This document shows, one piece after another, positions 12,701 to 22,564 of a stretch of DNA of 64,000 bases. The position numbers were made by a program, and so were the translations under genes. The DNA comes from Phorcus lineatus (Eukaryota > Mollusca > Gastropoda > Trochida > Trochidae): positions 3,648,764 to 3,712,763 of the forward strand of contig OV121094.1 of the NCBI GenBank assembly GCA_921293015.1. Reading direction: 5' to 3'. The notes beneath the pieces were generated by a model that saw only the letters and a list, made by a program, of their open reading frames with translations, was not told the origin of the DNA and did not search any database. Position 1 is the stretch's first letter. Each line of letters begins with the position of its first letter.

Positions 12701-15700
12701 AACGACAGTTGAAGTTTCTGAGATTTTTATACCAAATCTAAAGTTGTCTCTCGTCAGATTTGTTTCACTTATTTATTCTAATATATTGCAATTTTACTGT
12801 GTTGTTCAACCACTTTTTAACCACTCAACGATAGTAAAACAAGGCTATCACTCATTCACACATTTGCTTTATTGCACTTCGTTTTATTTTCCAACTTTTT
12901 ACCCCTAAAAAATACGAGTAGGATAATTTAAAAAGGTTTCAAGTATAACGAATACATAAAAGTAAAATGCCATGAGTCTTCCTTGCCCTTTGGTCTGATG
13001 AATGGACAAAATACTAAACAAAGTACACGAGCTTGTAAGGTTTACATGGAGACTGAAACTAAGAATACCGCCCTGGGCCCTTACAATTTCAGTGTAAACT
13101 TCTCTCCTTTACGAAATATAACCTTCCTGTTATAGGAACAGTAACGGGTGTAAGTAATTTTAACAAACACGAAAACCAAAAAGGAATAGCTGCTAAAAAC
13201 GTGTATATGTCGTATTTATCCCTCTTGTAGATGATACACATGAAAGAGCAAATCAAAACGACCAGATTTCAATTAGCAATACAGTATACAAATTTTACCA
13301 AATGAGCTGTCTGATTTATTAATTATCATACTTAGAGTTCTATTCTTATTTTTTATATCAGTTTGTTAGTTGTTTATGCCCATTATGATAAACAAAACAT
13401 TAACTTTAGAAGAAGTCCATCACGTACAAGGCAAAGAAAACATGAAGACTCAAAGTAATAAATATCATTCATGTTTCCAGTTAACACAACTCCGTTATGA
13501 CACGTTTTTATTATTATTTTTATTGGCATGATAGTAAGAATAAAGATCTAAATAAAACTGCTAATAAACGTCAATAAAAAATTATGTTCTGTTTTCGTTA
13601 CAGGCCGATGTGAGGGCTATTCATTACATCAGCAATTCAACTGTCATGTACGCCTTTTATACATGTGTTTCCACACCACAATTGACAAGCTCTAAGGAGT
13701 AAAAGGGGAAAGTAATTAAGTGACACGTAACAAAACAAGAGTTATGAATATAGTTCAAAAGATTAGTAGGTGATAGATTGTCATTGTCTCATAATATCAT
13801 ACCATATGGCATAAAAACAATAGAGCTAAACCATTTCCTTGTCGCATGCCTGAAGGCGACAATAAACATCCTCGCCTCGTCCCTTTGAGCGCATGTTAAT
13901 CGCTATATTCTCTGCGAAGATCCTTCAAAAAGCGGTCCTTATCAATGCTAGATATCAGGGCTCGTCATCTTGACTGTTTCCTCAACTCAACATTACGTTT
14001 TTATTCAACGGCAGTCTATCCTTTGTTGATGTCTCCTACTTTAGCTACTGAATGTAATACACTCCATAATAAATTATATCGTCCGTAAGATGGGATAAAT
14101 TAAGTATTATATACACTAGATAATAATCCATTCACGACATCCTCTAAAGCACATAACAAACGTCAGATAATCCATTATCATTTGCTTGGATGGAGAGCTT
14201 GCTCGTCATAAAATCGAGACCCCTCATAGATGTGATTCGTTAAGTATATTACTGAATCGAAGGCTAATGTTGCACTTAAGGGTCTTCTTTTCACCAGAGT
14301 TCATCTTGGGGAGAGTAACTTTAAGATTTGCATCGTTAGTTTTAAACAGTTGCTAGAGTATAGAGTTACTATTTGGAGTGAAGGAATCCAGGTAGCTTCA
14401 CAGCTGCACGGCGTTTTGTTATATTCTAAATTGTTGTGTAGGATGGCATTGCTATATTAAGTATGGGTCCGTAGTGATAACGTTGGTTGATGACTTATGA
14501 ATCGTAAAAAATATAATGGACAGACTAAATAAACTATATTGTTTTCATGGCTGTTATTTTATCAGAGTGTTGACGAAGCAAGAAATCAGTTTACATACTT
14601 TCAAAATGTTATTATACTATTTTTTAAAAGAATGTTTACTTTAAGTAAAATTTAAAAACTTCAATACAGGATTCAGTCAAAATAGAGTATGTCAGAGAGT
14701 AATACACGACATGTTTGAAGGGGACGTTACCACGCAATCAAATGAATGGAGGGCATGGATGAATCAATCACATTAAAGCAGTATATATTTTTCTTTTCAT
14801 GGGACAACAAAGTAATATATAAGTAACTGACAAGAATAAATACATGCCAGCAACTGCCATACTTGATAATCCATTTCATGACACACGACATATGAAACTA
14901 CATGTAAGTTAACTGAATTAAGAATTTGCCTCGGAGCGGATTTTACAAAACAAAGGTACAGATTGTAAAGGAATAGTTGATAACTTGTTATTGGTTCTCA
15001 GAATAAAGAGACACGAGAACCCGTGGATCCATACAATGATAAAAAAAACTGTAGTTTTAGCCTTAAATGAATCCTACAAAACGATTAGGAATCAATAAAT
15101 GAGTTGAAATTGATGAGTTAAGCAAAATTCTCTAAAGTAGTTTATTCTGCTAAGTACTTTATCATCTACTTGAAATTCAGTTCACGAGCAAAATATTTCA
15201 AAAACACGGTTGAAATATGAACAGCATTCCTTCTATGAAAAGTTTGCTAGGAATTACGATAAAAGAGATAAGTTTGATTGAAAAGACTAGGGTTATCAGA
15301 GTTTTTTATATCTTATGTCAAAACGTCAAAATGAATGACGTATGTTTACAATGATATGGGAGGAGTAAAATTTTGGGAAAAAGATAGAAAAATGAGAATG
15401 ATAATTGAAAAAGAAAACACACAATACAGAAGGGCGGGGTAGGTAGGGTGGTCGTGGGTCACATACTTCCAAACGGGGGAGGGGTATGGAGAGACCGTGA
15501 TGTTATGTCAAAATACTGGTATCACACAACACAAACATAAGTAATGAAGTGATGAGTGAACCGTTTCGGTCAAAACCTATCAACGAGAGACTGGGTTTTC
15601 ACAGGAAGACCACGTATCATGTAGGTGGACTTGGACAGCTTAGATGTGGACTTATTTCGATGTTGCGCATCTTAATGCATTTAATTTAATTTTGAATAAA

Positions 15701-18700
15701 GGTGATGTTTATTAAACGAGCTGATGCTGCTTACCGGGACACATTCACACTTGACACAGACCATGGTTCCAACTGGTAGAAGAGCGGGGCTCCAGCGCTG
15801 TTCTAGATGGTAAAATGTCCCTCCTAACCAGCAGCCTGTAACAGGAATCATGGAAGAGGATTCAAACAAATACTTTGTTAAGAGATGATGACACATTATA
15901 GAAGCAAGTCTCTGTTCCCGTTGAGTTTTGGGTGAATGAGGGTTGTGGTACAAAATTATCAACATGTCTTCAAGCATATTCAACAGCTTCAGGTTTACAG
16001 AGGGGGACTTTTCCCTGTAGTTATTCTTTTGTCTTTCAACAGTTATACGAAACCCAAACATATGTTGCAAATAGAATCGTTTTATCTTATGAATTGGATT
16101 GGTCAATTCTGTTGCAACTTATGGTAACAATTTCCATTGGAGTTTTGTTTTGAAACATGAAGCTGTTAATTGAGAAACCAAGACCAAGATGAAAAGGGAA
16201 ATACATTTCCATAAAATTTAAGTGAATGTATATATTTATGAATATAAACCCCCGTAATGCTATTACTTAAAATAGAAAAATAAATACATTTAAATTTATG
16301 TGCAATGAAAACCGTTTTAAGAAATATCTGCAATACCATAAAGAATATTCTATACGAAAATGTCAAAAATGATGCAAATTAACCCTAAGTCAGCATCCGG
16401 TTTGTCAAGGTAACCTTTTTCAAACTTTTATTATATTTCTTCAATCTTGATAATTCCGAAATAACAGTCAACCATGAATATCTCGTTATTCTGACATGGT
16501 GAGAAGTCAAGAGATTATAATGTCAAATATTATATCTGAAGTCATATCTACTCTATGTGTGAAAGATACGTATGTAGTATGAAATGGCAAGGTTAATATT
16601 GTCTAAATGTTGCGCGATCGAGTCGGAAGTTTATTATATAACGCAGGCCAGGTTCAAGACTGATATAATACTTACACTGAGATAATTTAAGTTCAATTTA
16701 TTGACAATAATAACGTTGATATTGTTTATATCAAGCAATTTTTAACAAAATACACTTGAACGCACAATATACATTACACTATGAATTTCAATGTACGTAT
16801 AGCGATTTTGTTTAAATTCAAATGTTTAAACGTCAAAAGACTAAACTGTAATATTGGTGTAATGATAGTGACTTCATCATTCTTTTGTTCTCTTTCATGT
16901 GATTGAAATCATTAATAGGAACATGTTTTGGTGATATTTATAAAATTTAAATCGTTCTACTTAAGGAGTATAGACTGTCACCAAAAGCCATTTGAACTAA
17001 TAAAATTTAACTTTCAGTGTGTAATAAATGACAACGATTCTGCGGTCAAAAGACAAATGTGTCAATTTTCCAGGCCTACAAGTGATTGAGTGAAAGCACG
17101 GGGGAGAAGGCCTCGCCCGTCAATGAAACCACGTCTTTTAAAGGCGTCAAACACTGGTGTAAAAATAGACCTATTTATTCAATACATCGATATTCAACAT
17201 GATTTATTTAAGATTTCTATAGTGAGTTTAGCAGTGGCGATACTGTTTAACATTTCAATAGCGACTTGTATGTGGTGAGAAAAGAGCCTTGATGCGCTTA
17301 AAGGACAGATCATATTATGACGGGTTCGCTGTAGTAAGTCTCGCCCGGTGCATACTTCTTACCGGCCGTCACTCACAGTGTACTCGCATAATAGCGCTGT
17401 ATGTGAAACTCTCTACACCGTGCCTCTGTTCGCTCAGTCAGAGATAAGAAGAAAAAGATTGAAACGAAAACAAGCTGCTGTATATTTCAGGGAATTTCTC
17501 GGTTTAATAAACAATTATCTTATTTAGAATGAAATGAATTTTTAAATATTACATGTGGAAATTGACGCGAGAGCACGTGGTGAAATAAACACTTCAACAA
17601 CATCGGCTTAACGGTGTCAAGGTAGTTCTTTCGCTTTTAAATCATTTAAGCAAACAGGTCATATTTCGAACGGTGGAGCAATTATCATATGTATGACAAC
17701 GTGCGGACATTGGTGAATAAAATGAAGTTGATTCGTTTTCCCATAGCGTAATATTCAAGCAGCTTACATATAATTTTAATAAACTGGAGTAAATTTAATA
17801 TATGAAAGTAATCAACGTGTAATATTAGGTAAAATGACCAGGTACAAAATAAGAAAAAAGTCCTTCATAAATTACCTCATGAATTCATAAATTAATATCT
17901 CGCTATTAATATCGTCTATGGTTTTGAAATTATGTAATCAGGGTATAAAGAAAAAAATATGTTACTTACCTGATGTTTGAATTTACTTAAACTTAACCTA
18001 CGAGTTTTTAAAATGAGGGTATCATATTTCAAAATCCAGTGTATATAACAGCTCTGGTACAGATTATAAGGACACTCTAAATGAAGGTATATTCTACCTG
18101 ACATTCGACTTACTTTCTCTACTTTATCACCAATGACCTTTTTAATCATTTAGCAAAGCGTGTCATGTTTTTTATAGTGGTAGGCCATTGATTATATATA
18201 CAAACTTCGATTAAAACACTGATGTTATATTATTTACTAGTCATTGAAAACTTCTCTATATTTCCAATTCTACCAGCATTGAATCAATTTAGCAAAACGT
18301 ATTGCAGTAGCAAATTATTCTTTCTATAACCTGCTTTATGATTGACTTGCTCTTCGTATTCAAATAATTGCTATCAATAGATACGTATGAACTCATGAGT
18401 ACCACAGGTAAGTTTAAACGATTACAACATAGGTATAAATAAGTTTTAGCGAAGTGGTGATAGACATTCTATTCATATCAAAATCATTGATTAATCATAT
18501 ATATCACGATATATGCAAGACAGTATTATTCAACTTGCAGGTAGACGTGTTGATATGATCACAGGTGCAAATTAGTCGATCATAACTCGGTTCATTGACT
18601 TTCAAAATCAAAATTACTAAGCCAAAGAATATTACATTGAGATATATTGTAATAGAAAGAAATGTTACCATTTTTAATCCATAGGTAACTTATGTGATTA

Positions 18701-18867
18701 GAACACAGGTGAAAATGAAATCATAACTCACCTGGTGTTTGGCTCTCTTTTTCTTCTACTTTATCTTCAATGAGAGGCAAACGTTTCAATTTTCGCACCT
18801 GTACTCCGGGTATAAGAATCACTATACACAAGACCCGGGCTAGAGATCGGAGCAGTGAGGTATCCAT
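643..18867 (-). CDS. CHRD: chordin, 5' part of the gene (coding exons 1-6; continues past the window start)
   Basis: Chordin is a secreted protein that binds BMP ligands outside the cell and sets up the dorsoventral axis. Six exons on the minus strand (18867-18732, 15835-15735, 4126-3994, 2189-2094, 1086-966, 736-643) join into 681 bases, 227 codons, with no stop. Every junction uses GT/AG, and the phases (1, 0, 1, 1, 2, 0) match across all introns. The product has a signal peptide, then a VWC domain at residues 47-120 with ten cysteines (47, 72, 75, 77, 94, 101, 106, 116, 117, 120), then a lysine-rich linker, then the start of a CHRD domain (EFIALLVG, later NRLDRAKFLQITDANG). The order signal-VWC-CHRD and the segment CKNIKNECPKPKC match the chordin family as I recall it (vertebrate chordins have CKNIKPECPTPAC). 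The remaining CHRD repeats and the C-terminal VWC domains must lie left of base 1. Partial gene, no sign of decay. Confidence 0.9.
966..1086 (-). CDS. CHRD: chordin coding exon 5: start of first CHRD domain
   Basis: The exon lies between ATTTCAG|AG and AACAG|GTGAAC, 121 bases, entering in phase 1 and leaving in phase 2. It begins EFIALLVGRNVRGNPVKTKA and ends LRYAVKYN. The opening corresponds to the DFVALLTG start of CHRD domains in vertebrate chordin, and the alternating hydrophobic pattern fits the beta-rich CHRD fold. Confidence 0.87.
1087..2093. other. chordin intron 4 with a SINE fragment
   Basis: Intron between exons 4 and 5. The only recognised content is the tRNA-like SINE head at 1842-1956. 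The rest is AT-rich and featureless. The 229-bp intron 5 (737-965) is likewise empty. Confidence 0.6.
1842..1956 (-). mobile_element. tRNA-derived SINE, family A, head portion
   Basis: Read on the minus strand, the head has a pol III A-box (TAGCGCAATGGTTAGCGCG) and a B-box (GTGGTTCGAAGCC). A short unique part similar to the copies at 4884, 10616 and 50860 follows (TACACGC...TTCTCTACTG). Only the 5' head and part of the body are present. It could be mistaken for a tRNA gene in part, but the body continues past the tRNA-like region. Confidence 0.7.
2094..2189 (-). CDS. CHRD: chordin coding exon 4: linker between VWC1 and CHRD
   Basis: The acceptor TTTTTTCAG|AC and donor GGGAG|GTAAAT bound 96 bases in phase 1 at both ends. 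The product begins DSSFEDKYSISGRPKKKDK and stays charged to its end (RDEHEKEVKG). It has no cysteine and no recognisable fold, as expected of the poorly conserved linker that separates VWC1 from the CHRD region in chordins. It was found by extending the frame from its neighbours, and it is too short to recognise alone. Confidence 0.8.
2190..3993. other. chordin intron 3
   Basis: Intron between exons 3 and 4. Apart from the 2 x 123 bp duplication it is AT-rich and shows no other recognised element. Confidence 0.6.
2547..2792. repeat. perfect tandem duplication, 2 x 123 bp, in chordin intron 3
   Basis: The 123 bases from 2547 are repeated without a mismatch from 2670, beginning CGAGAGTACGACTAG and ending AAAGTGGGT. 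The perfect identity means either a very recent duplication or an assembly artefact. The unit matches nothing else recognised in the window. Confidence 0.9.
3994..4126 (-). CDS. CHRD: chordin coding exon 3: C-terminal half of VWC domain 1
   Basis: The exon starts after CCCGCAG in phase 0 and ends GGGGAAG|GTAGGT in phase 1. It encodes IICKNIKNECPKPKC followed by a CCKTC end, adding six cysteines to the four of exon 2 for the canonical ten. The CKNIK-EC-P-C segment is the part most diagnostic for chordin VWC1 rather than other VWC proteins such as kielin or crossveinless-2. Confidence 0.9.
4884..5106 (-). mobile_element. tRNA-derived SINE, family A, near full-length
   Basis: The tRNA-like head lies at the right (rc of ACCGCGCTAACCACTG and TTCGAACCACGGACC). 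A body with GAAACCTGCGCGCATCGGCTG follows and is shared with the copies at 10616-10877 and 50860-51106. The 3' hairpin tail is not clear here. A purine-rich stretch with a 12-G run (about 4628-4645) lies just left of it. Confidence 0.75.
5971..6063. repeat. 32-bp tandem repeat, about 3 copies
   Basis: The units start at 5971, 6003 and 6035. The core is CGCGATCTGAGTGCAATCTG followed by AATGCATTCGAC. The first copy differs at a few bases. It lies in chordin intron 2. Confidence 0.8.
7202..7290 (+). mobile_element. tRNA-derived SINE head, a different subfamily
   Basis: On the plus strand the sequence has an A-box-like GCCACAGTGGTTAACGC and a B-box-like GGGGTTCGAATCTCG, 34 bases apart. A non-tRNA body follows. 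It is not a functional tRNA, because the acceptor stem does not pair. The 3' end could not be set. Confidence 0.5.
7560..7890 (-). mobile_element. tRNA-derived SINE, family D, with an L2-like 3' tail
   Basis: On the minus strand the head reads TGCGTAGCTCAGTTGACCGC (A-box), with a B-box-like GTGGGTTACCCGATC. The 3' end carries AGCGCCTTGAGCATGC and then GGGGGCTATATAAATAC. This tail resembles the 3' end of the LINE at 45411-45455 in the same window (AGCGCCTTAGAG...AAGGCGCTATATAAATG). That is the usual sign that a LINE's reverse transcriptase mobilises the SINE. A related head lies at 32886-33020. Confidence 0.7.
8343..8486 (-). mobile_element. SINE family A, body and 3' tail only
   Basis: This copy carries the tail (plus strand GGGGTTAACGCCGCTTTCAA) and the body (TGCGGTGAAACTTGC, AACTAGCAAACCATCGG) shared with the copy at 10616, but no tRNA-like head. 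This is consistent with 5' truncation. Confidence 0.7.
10616..10877 (-). mobile_element. full-length SINE family A with target-site duplication
   Basis: The best copy in the window, 262 bp, flanked by perfect 11-bp direct repeats CACATAGCAAC at 10605-10615 and 10878-10888. Read on the minus strand it has a tRNA-like head (GCGCAGTGGTTAGCGCGTTC, then a diverged B-box), a body with TGCTCGCAGGTTTCACCGC, and a 3' end made of a GCCGC...GCGGC hairpin followed by GTTAAACC and AACTCACTC. The duplication shows retroposition and fixes both ends. Confidence 0.88.
12430..12453 (+). repeat. 24-base G homopolymer
   Basis: An uninterrupted run of 24 G followed by more G-rich sequence (AGGGGTGGGGGG), in chordin intron 2. 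It accounts for the glycine- and proline-rich open frames on the two strands here, which are not genes. Confidence 0.95.
15735..15835 (-). CDS. CHRD: chordin coding exon 2: N-terminal half of VWC domain 1
   Basis: The acceptor GTTACAG|GC and donor CCCG|GTAAGC bound 101 bases. Translated in the phase set by exon 1 it reads GCWLGGTFYHLEQRWSP and continues to CVKCECVP, giving four cysteines. The pattern C-x-GG-x-x-Y...W.P...C..C.C is the typical first half of a von Willebrand factor C domain. The exon ends in phase 0. Confidence 0.88.
15836..18731. other. chordin intron 1
   Basis: An AT-rich 2.9-kb intron. Two donor-like sites on the minus strand (near 17970 and 18090) sit in short sequences resembling the end of exon 1, but no supported exon was found. 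A slightly GC-richer stretch at about 17080-17440 has no recognised feature. Confidence 0.55.
18732..18867 (-). CDS. CHRD: chordin coding exon 1: start codon and signal peptide
   Basis: The ATG at 18867 opens a 45-codon piece that ends in phase 1 at CCAG|GTGAGT. The N-terminus has arginines at residues 7 and 11, then a hydrophobic core (VLCIVILIPGV, residues 12-22), as in a secretory signal peptide. A basic RKLKR stretch (25-29) and an acidic EDKVEEKE stretch follow. The split glycine codon is completed by exon 2, giving PGCWLGG, so the signal exon is spliced directly onto the first VWC exon. No other ATG lies between this one and the donor in frame. Confidence 0.85.
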
Positions 18868-19013
18868 GTTGTCCGAGTAGTGGACAGGTGGTCGGTCAGT
18901 CGATCTGCTAATAATCCAAATGGAAAGGAACGACACACACAATATAGTAAATCAAATGAGATGTGTTCACTTCCCCAAGCCCTGGCAATTGCACGAGTTG
19001 TCATCAAGCGAGG

Positions 19014-19022
19014 ATTTTATAC
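19014..19022 (-). promoter_or_regulatory. TATA-like box of the chordin promoter
   Basis: On the minus strand the sequence reads TGTATAAAATCC, about 147-155 bp upstream of the chordin start codon at 18867. A TATA box here would place transcription start near 18985-18992, with a 5' leader of about 120 bases containing no long intervening repeat. A moderately GC-rich stretch lies further upstream (about 19040-19250). The position is plausible, but no transcript evidence is available. Confidence 0.45.
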
Positions 19023-19249
19023 ACAGGCCAAATAAGCTTAAAATCACAATTAGAAAAAAGCCTATTAAGCCGATGCATGGCGCTTGGGTTTTGAGCAAAT
19101 ACATGGTTGCGAAGCCTGCAAAGCGAGCGCTAGATACCCACTCGGCTTCTTAAGTGACTGGCTTCTAGTGAGGGGAGTAGTGTACGCGCTGGCTCAGCGC
19201 TTACTTCTGTATTCAGCGGGTCGTGTAAGCGGGCTGCATGGCACTCGGT

Positions 19250-20474
19250 AATAAACAAAAGTAATTTGATTTTAATTACTCGATACGGGCACATCAGAAA
19301 TGATATCTTGTAAAACTGACCAGTGTTTGTGGCATGTAATAAACGCAGGCCGTTGACAAATGCGATTTTTACGTGATTGTCGTGTTTTTCTTTGGATAAG
19401 GTGCGAAGGAGTTGAAATCGAAAACTGTCTTAATTGTATCTTACGGAAGTGACTGAATGGCCGTTCACACTTTCGTTTCGAAAATCGTTCAGATGTAATT
19501 CTATCTCCTACTAATCGTTATATCCTATCCTTGATAATGTGTACTTCAGTGTTCTTGTTCACATTTCGTTTTGAAAGGAAAATTGACGAAAGTCTTTAAC
19601 CTTTTAAACTTGTAGCTTTCAACTTCTTGCAGTGACATTTGAAATAGCGGAAGTACTTTCGAGACAAACCACCTTCAATAGTTCAAAAGTCGTTTTCTCT
19701 GTTTCAGGTATTCGTTTTAAACCTTATTATTAGGAAATGCCATTAACGAATATAAGTGAAGAAAAGAGACATTTAAATAACGTAATTTACCAAACATATA
19801 ACATGACTTATCTATCTCAATGAATGAAATTTTAGAATGGCTATTAAAAAAACAGTTATGTTTAACCATTTCATAGTTCTAAATCTTAAATTATCAAGAA
19901 TGCCAACTTAGTTTAATTTTGAATATGACACGAACAAGTAAGTGAACGGTATCGATATCCTTTAATGTCTGCGTACGTGCTTATTCAAACTTTTTATATG
20001 GAAATTGTACCTCTATTCTTATTTGTATAAGACACAACATCTCATTTGTTATCCATTTTTACTTAAATTTCAATGACATTATTGGGCATGATAAATACGA
20101 TGAATATTAACTATCAAAAGTGGAATAAATTAGAGCAAGAAAAAATAACAAGATTTTTAGAAAGGTGTACGAATATTGAATAAATAATCAGTTACAAATG
20201 AAACCAAAGACATGTTTGATGACAGTAAATATTTTGTAGAGAAATTTAAAACAGATAAGTTAATTGGATTATTTGAAGAAAAGAAACGAAAATATTAAAG
20301 AAGTAAAAATTGATGTAACTGAATAATTCAAAAGAAAATAGAGAGGATATGAATTCAAAGCTAAATTACAGGGCTATATTAAACTAGATGGACCTTGTAC
20401 GATAGAGCAAAGAAAAGTATTCAGAGACAGACAAAAAAGATGTAGAGAAAACAAATCATTCACATAAGAAAGTA
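19250..20474. other. upstream of chordin, no feature seen
   Basis: AT-rich sequence upstream of the chordin promoter. No exon-like frame or recognised repeat. Confidence 0.5.
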
Positions 20475-20816
20475 AAATAACATCATGTACACAGAGAAAT
20501 AACATCATATACACAGAGAAAATAACATCATATACACGGAGAAATAACACCATTTATGCAGATGAAATAACACCATATACACACAGGAAATAACACCATA
20601 TACACACAAGAAATAACATCATAAACACAGAGACAATAGCATCGTATACACAGAGAAAATACCATCATATACACAGAGGAAATAACACCATATATACACA
20701 GGAAATAACACCATCTACACACAGATAATAACATCATAAACACAGAGACAATAAGATCGTATACACAGAGAATATAATTTCATATACACAGAGAAAATAA
20801 CATCATATACATAGAT
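20475..20816. repeat. minisatellite, about 22-bp unit
   Basis: About fifteen imperfect copies of a unit containing AACATCATATACACAGAG, with lengths varying between about 21 and 24 bases. The minus-strand 71-codon open frame here is a by-product of the repeat. Confidence 0.9.
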
Positions 20817-22486
20817 ATATCTTTACATTAAATATGCAATTTGAAGAATATTGCTAAAATTCATTGATAAAATGAAAAAATAGTCAAACCATGTCATAAA
20901 AAAGAACTATAGCAATACCAAGGCATATTCGAAAGAAATATTTTTAAAATCGTCTTTGGAATTAGTATATATATTTGGACAAATATAATTAAAATGGAAA
21001 TGTAGGAAATCTAAACATCATATATCTTTTGTAACAGTTATATCATAAACTTTATTTAACAAATACTGTATCAAGTCATTCTACTTCAAATGAACGGGTT
21101 ATCCTTAACTCAAATAAAATACCTAGGAAATACATGATCTCGATTTCATATTTCAAAATCAACAAGTTCTTAAAATTATAATCGAAAGTAAACCATGTAA
21201 CTATTAATTCAAAGTTCAAACTTACATTTGTAAAACCAAAACGAGATGTCACAAATGTTTCAAAATCATGTCATAAATAATTTGCCCTTTCTTGATCATT
21301 ATGCCATTTATTTAGATTTGATATCACGTGTGATCCTTTTAATTATTGATAGTTCCCTGATTACAATATGTTTCATATCCTTATTGGGTTAATTTTGGAA
21401 TAGCTTGTTGGCTAGTTGTGCAAACTAAACAATTATAAGTAAAATGTTGACCAATCCATTTCATATATTTTTATGACAGCTACCCGAAGATTATACAATT
21501 AGCCATTTCAATTCTTTCCGCTATAAATACCTGTACCACACTCATAACTTTAAGTATGTGAAATGCTCTTACTTAAACACTTTAGATATAGACTTTGTAT
21601 TTCAAGAATATACCAGCCTTTAAAGCTGTTTGAATATATATATTAATACTTTGGGAAAAAGAACTTTAAAAAAAACACTACATTTTTATGACATGAAAAA
21701 TAAATCCCCGAAAATTCTTTAACAAAATTATCAAAACACATGTGATTCAATAGGCATTTAAAAAATCATCCATTCGTTTAGTAAAAAATCATATCACTTA
21801 AAAAAATTGAGGTGATTTGATCGTTTTAATTATTCGATTATCAAACAAGAGATTTAACTCTGGGAAATTGTGTCTTTACCTGGGTGCTGTTGTAAAGGAA
21901 ACTGGGCGGGCATAATAAGCAGTCTATATAAGAAGAGAGTGATAAAGACGTGTCAGCACCAAACTATGTAGTTAGTGATCGTGAGATAAATCTTCGGGTC
22001 GTCGTGGATGAATGAACAGTTCACTCACAGACAAACACTGTAGTCCTTTGTCGAAGCCCGACTGACAACATGAAGAAGTGAAATCATTATTAAAAATATG
22101 AATGAAATACTATGTAATGTAGATAACCCTGAAAGTTTAGAATGATTGGGCAATTGCATTTCGTTAAAAGGACAGATTTTGATATACATATATATGTACA
22201 CGGAACTTCAGTACTATAATTTGGTCATTGGAGCATTGTGGGTTGAAAGGGTAAAAAGCACGGTTTTGAGAGAAATAGAAAGTTTGTCAAATAACAGCAC
22301 GTACAGGATTTTTTATTTCATCAAAGCATTGCTAAAAAAAGGATCTCAAATTTTAAAATATTTACGAAAATGCAATGCATTTTATTGTTTATCAAAATAA
22401 GGATTGCAATGTATTAAATTATCGATTAACTCTAGTTTAAACTTGTTCATTACATGTTTTAGGCTGATTCTACATCACTTTATTTT
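20817..22486. other. AT-rich, no feature seen
   Basis: No exon-like frame, RNA gene or recognised repeat. The 84-codon open frame at 22146 has no coding character. Confidence 0.45.
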
Positions 22487-22500
22487 GTATCTTGGAAGAG

Positions 22501-22550
22501 TGAGTTATTGTTTAACGCCGCTTGGGCAATATTTCAGCCATTAGCGGCGA
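22501..22550 (-). mobile_element. 50-bp hairpin mini-retroposon with target-site duplication
   Basis: Fifty bases lie exactly between two copies of GTATCTTGGAAGAG (22487-22500 and 22551-22564). On the minus strand the insert begins TCGCCGCTAATGGCTGAAAT, and its ends pair (CGCCGCT with AGCGGCG) over a short loop. TTAAAC and AATAACTCA follow. It matches the 3' end of SINE family A and the separate copy at 57456-57514, which starts at the same base. Confidence 0.8.
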
Positions 22551-22564
22551 GTATCTTGGAAGAG

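Larger units (their letters stand above)
4127..15734. other. chordin intron 2, 11.6 kb, repeat-bearing
   Basis: The largest chordin intron. Recognised contents are the SINE copies at 4884, 7202, 7560, 8343 and 10616, the 32-bp tandem repeat at 5971, and a 24-base G run at 12430-12453. A moderately GC-rich patch at 11080-11450 has no recognised identity. The rest (5107-5970, 6064-7200, 7890-8342, 8487-10604, 10889-15734) is AT-rich with no supported gene. Confidence 0.6.

Noticed and set aside
20475-20816. CRISPR-like array
   Set aside because: Units are contiguous and imperfect with no unique spacers, and the DNA is eukaryotic.
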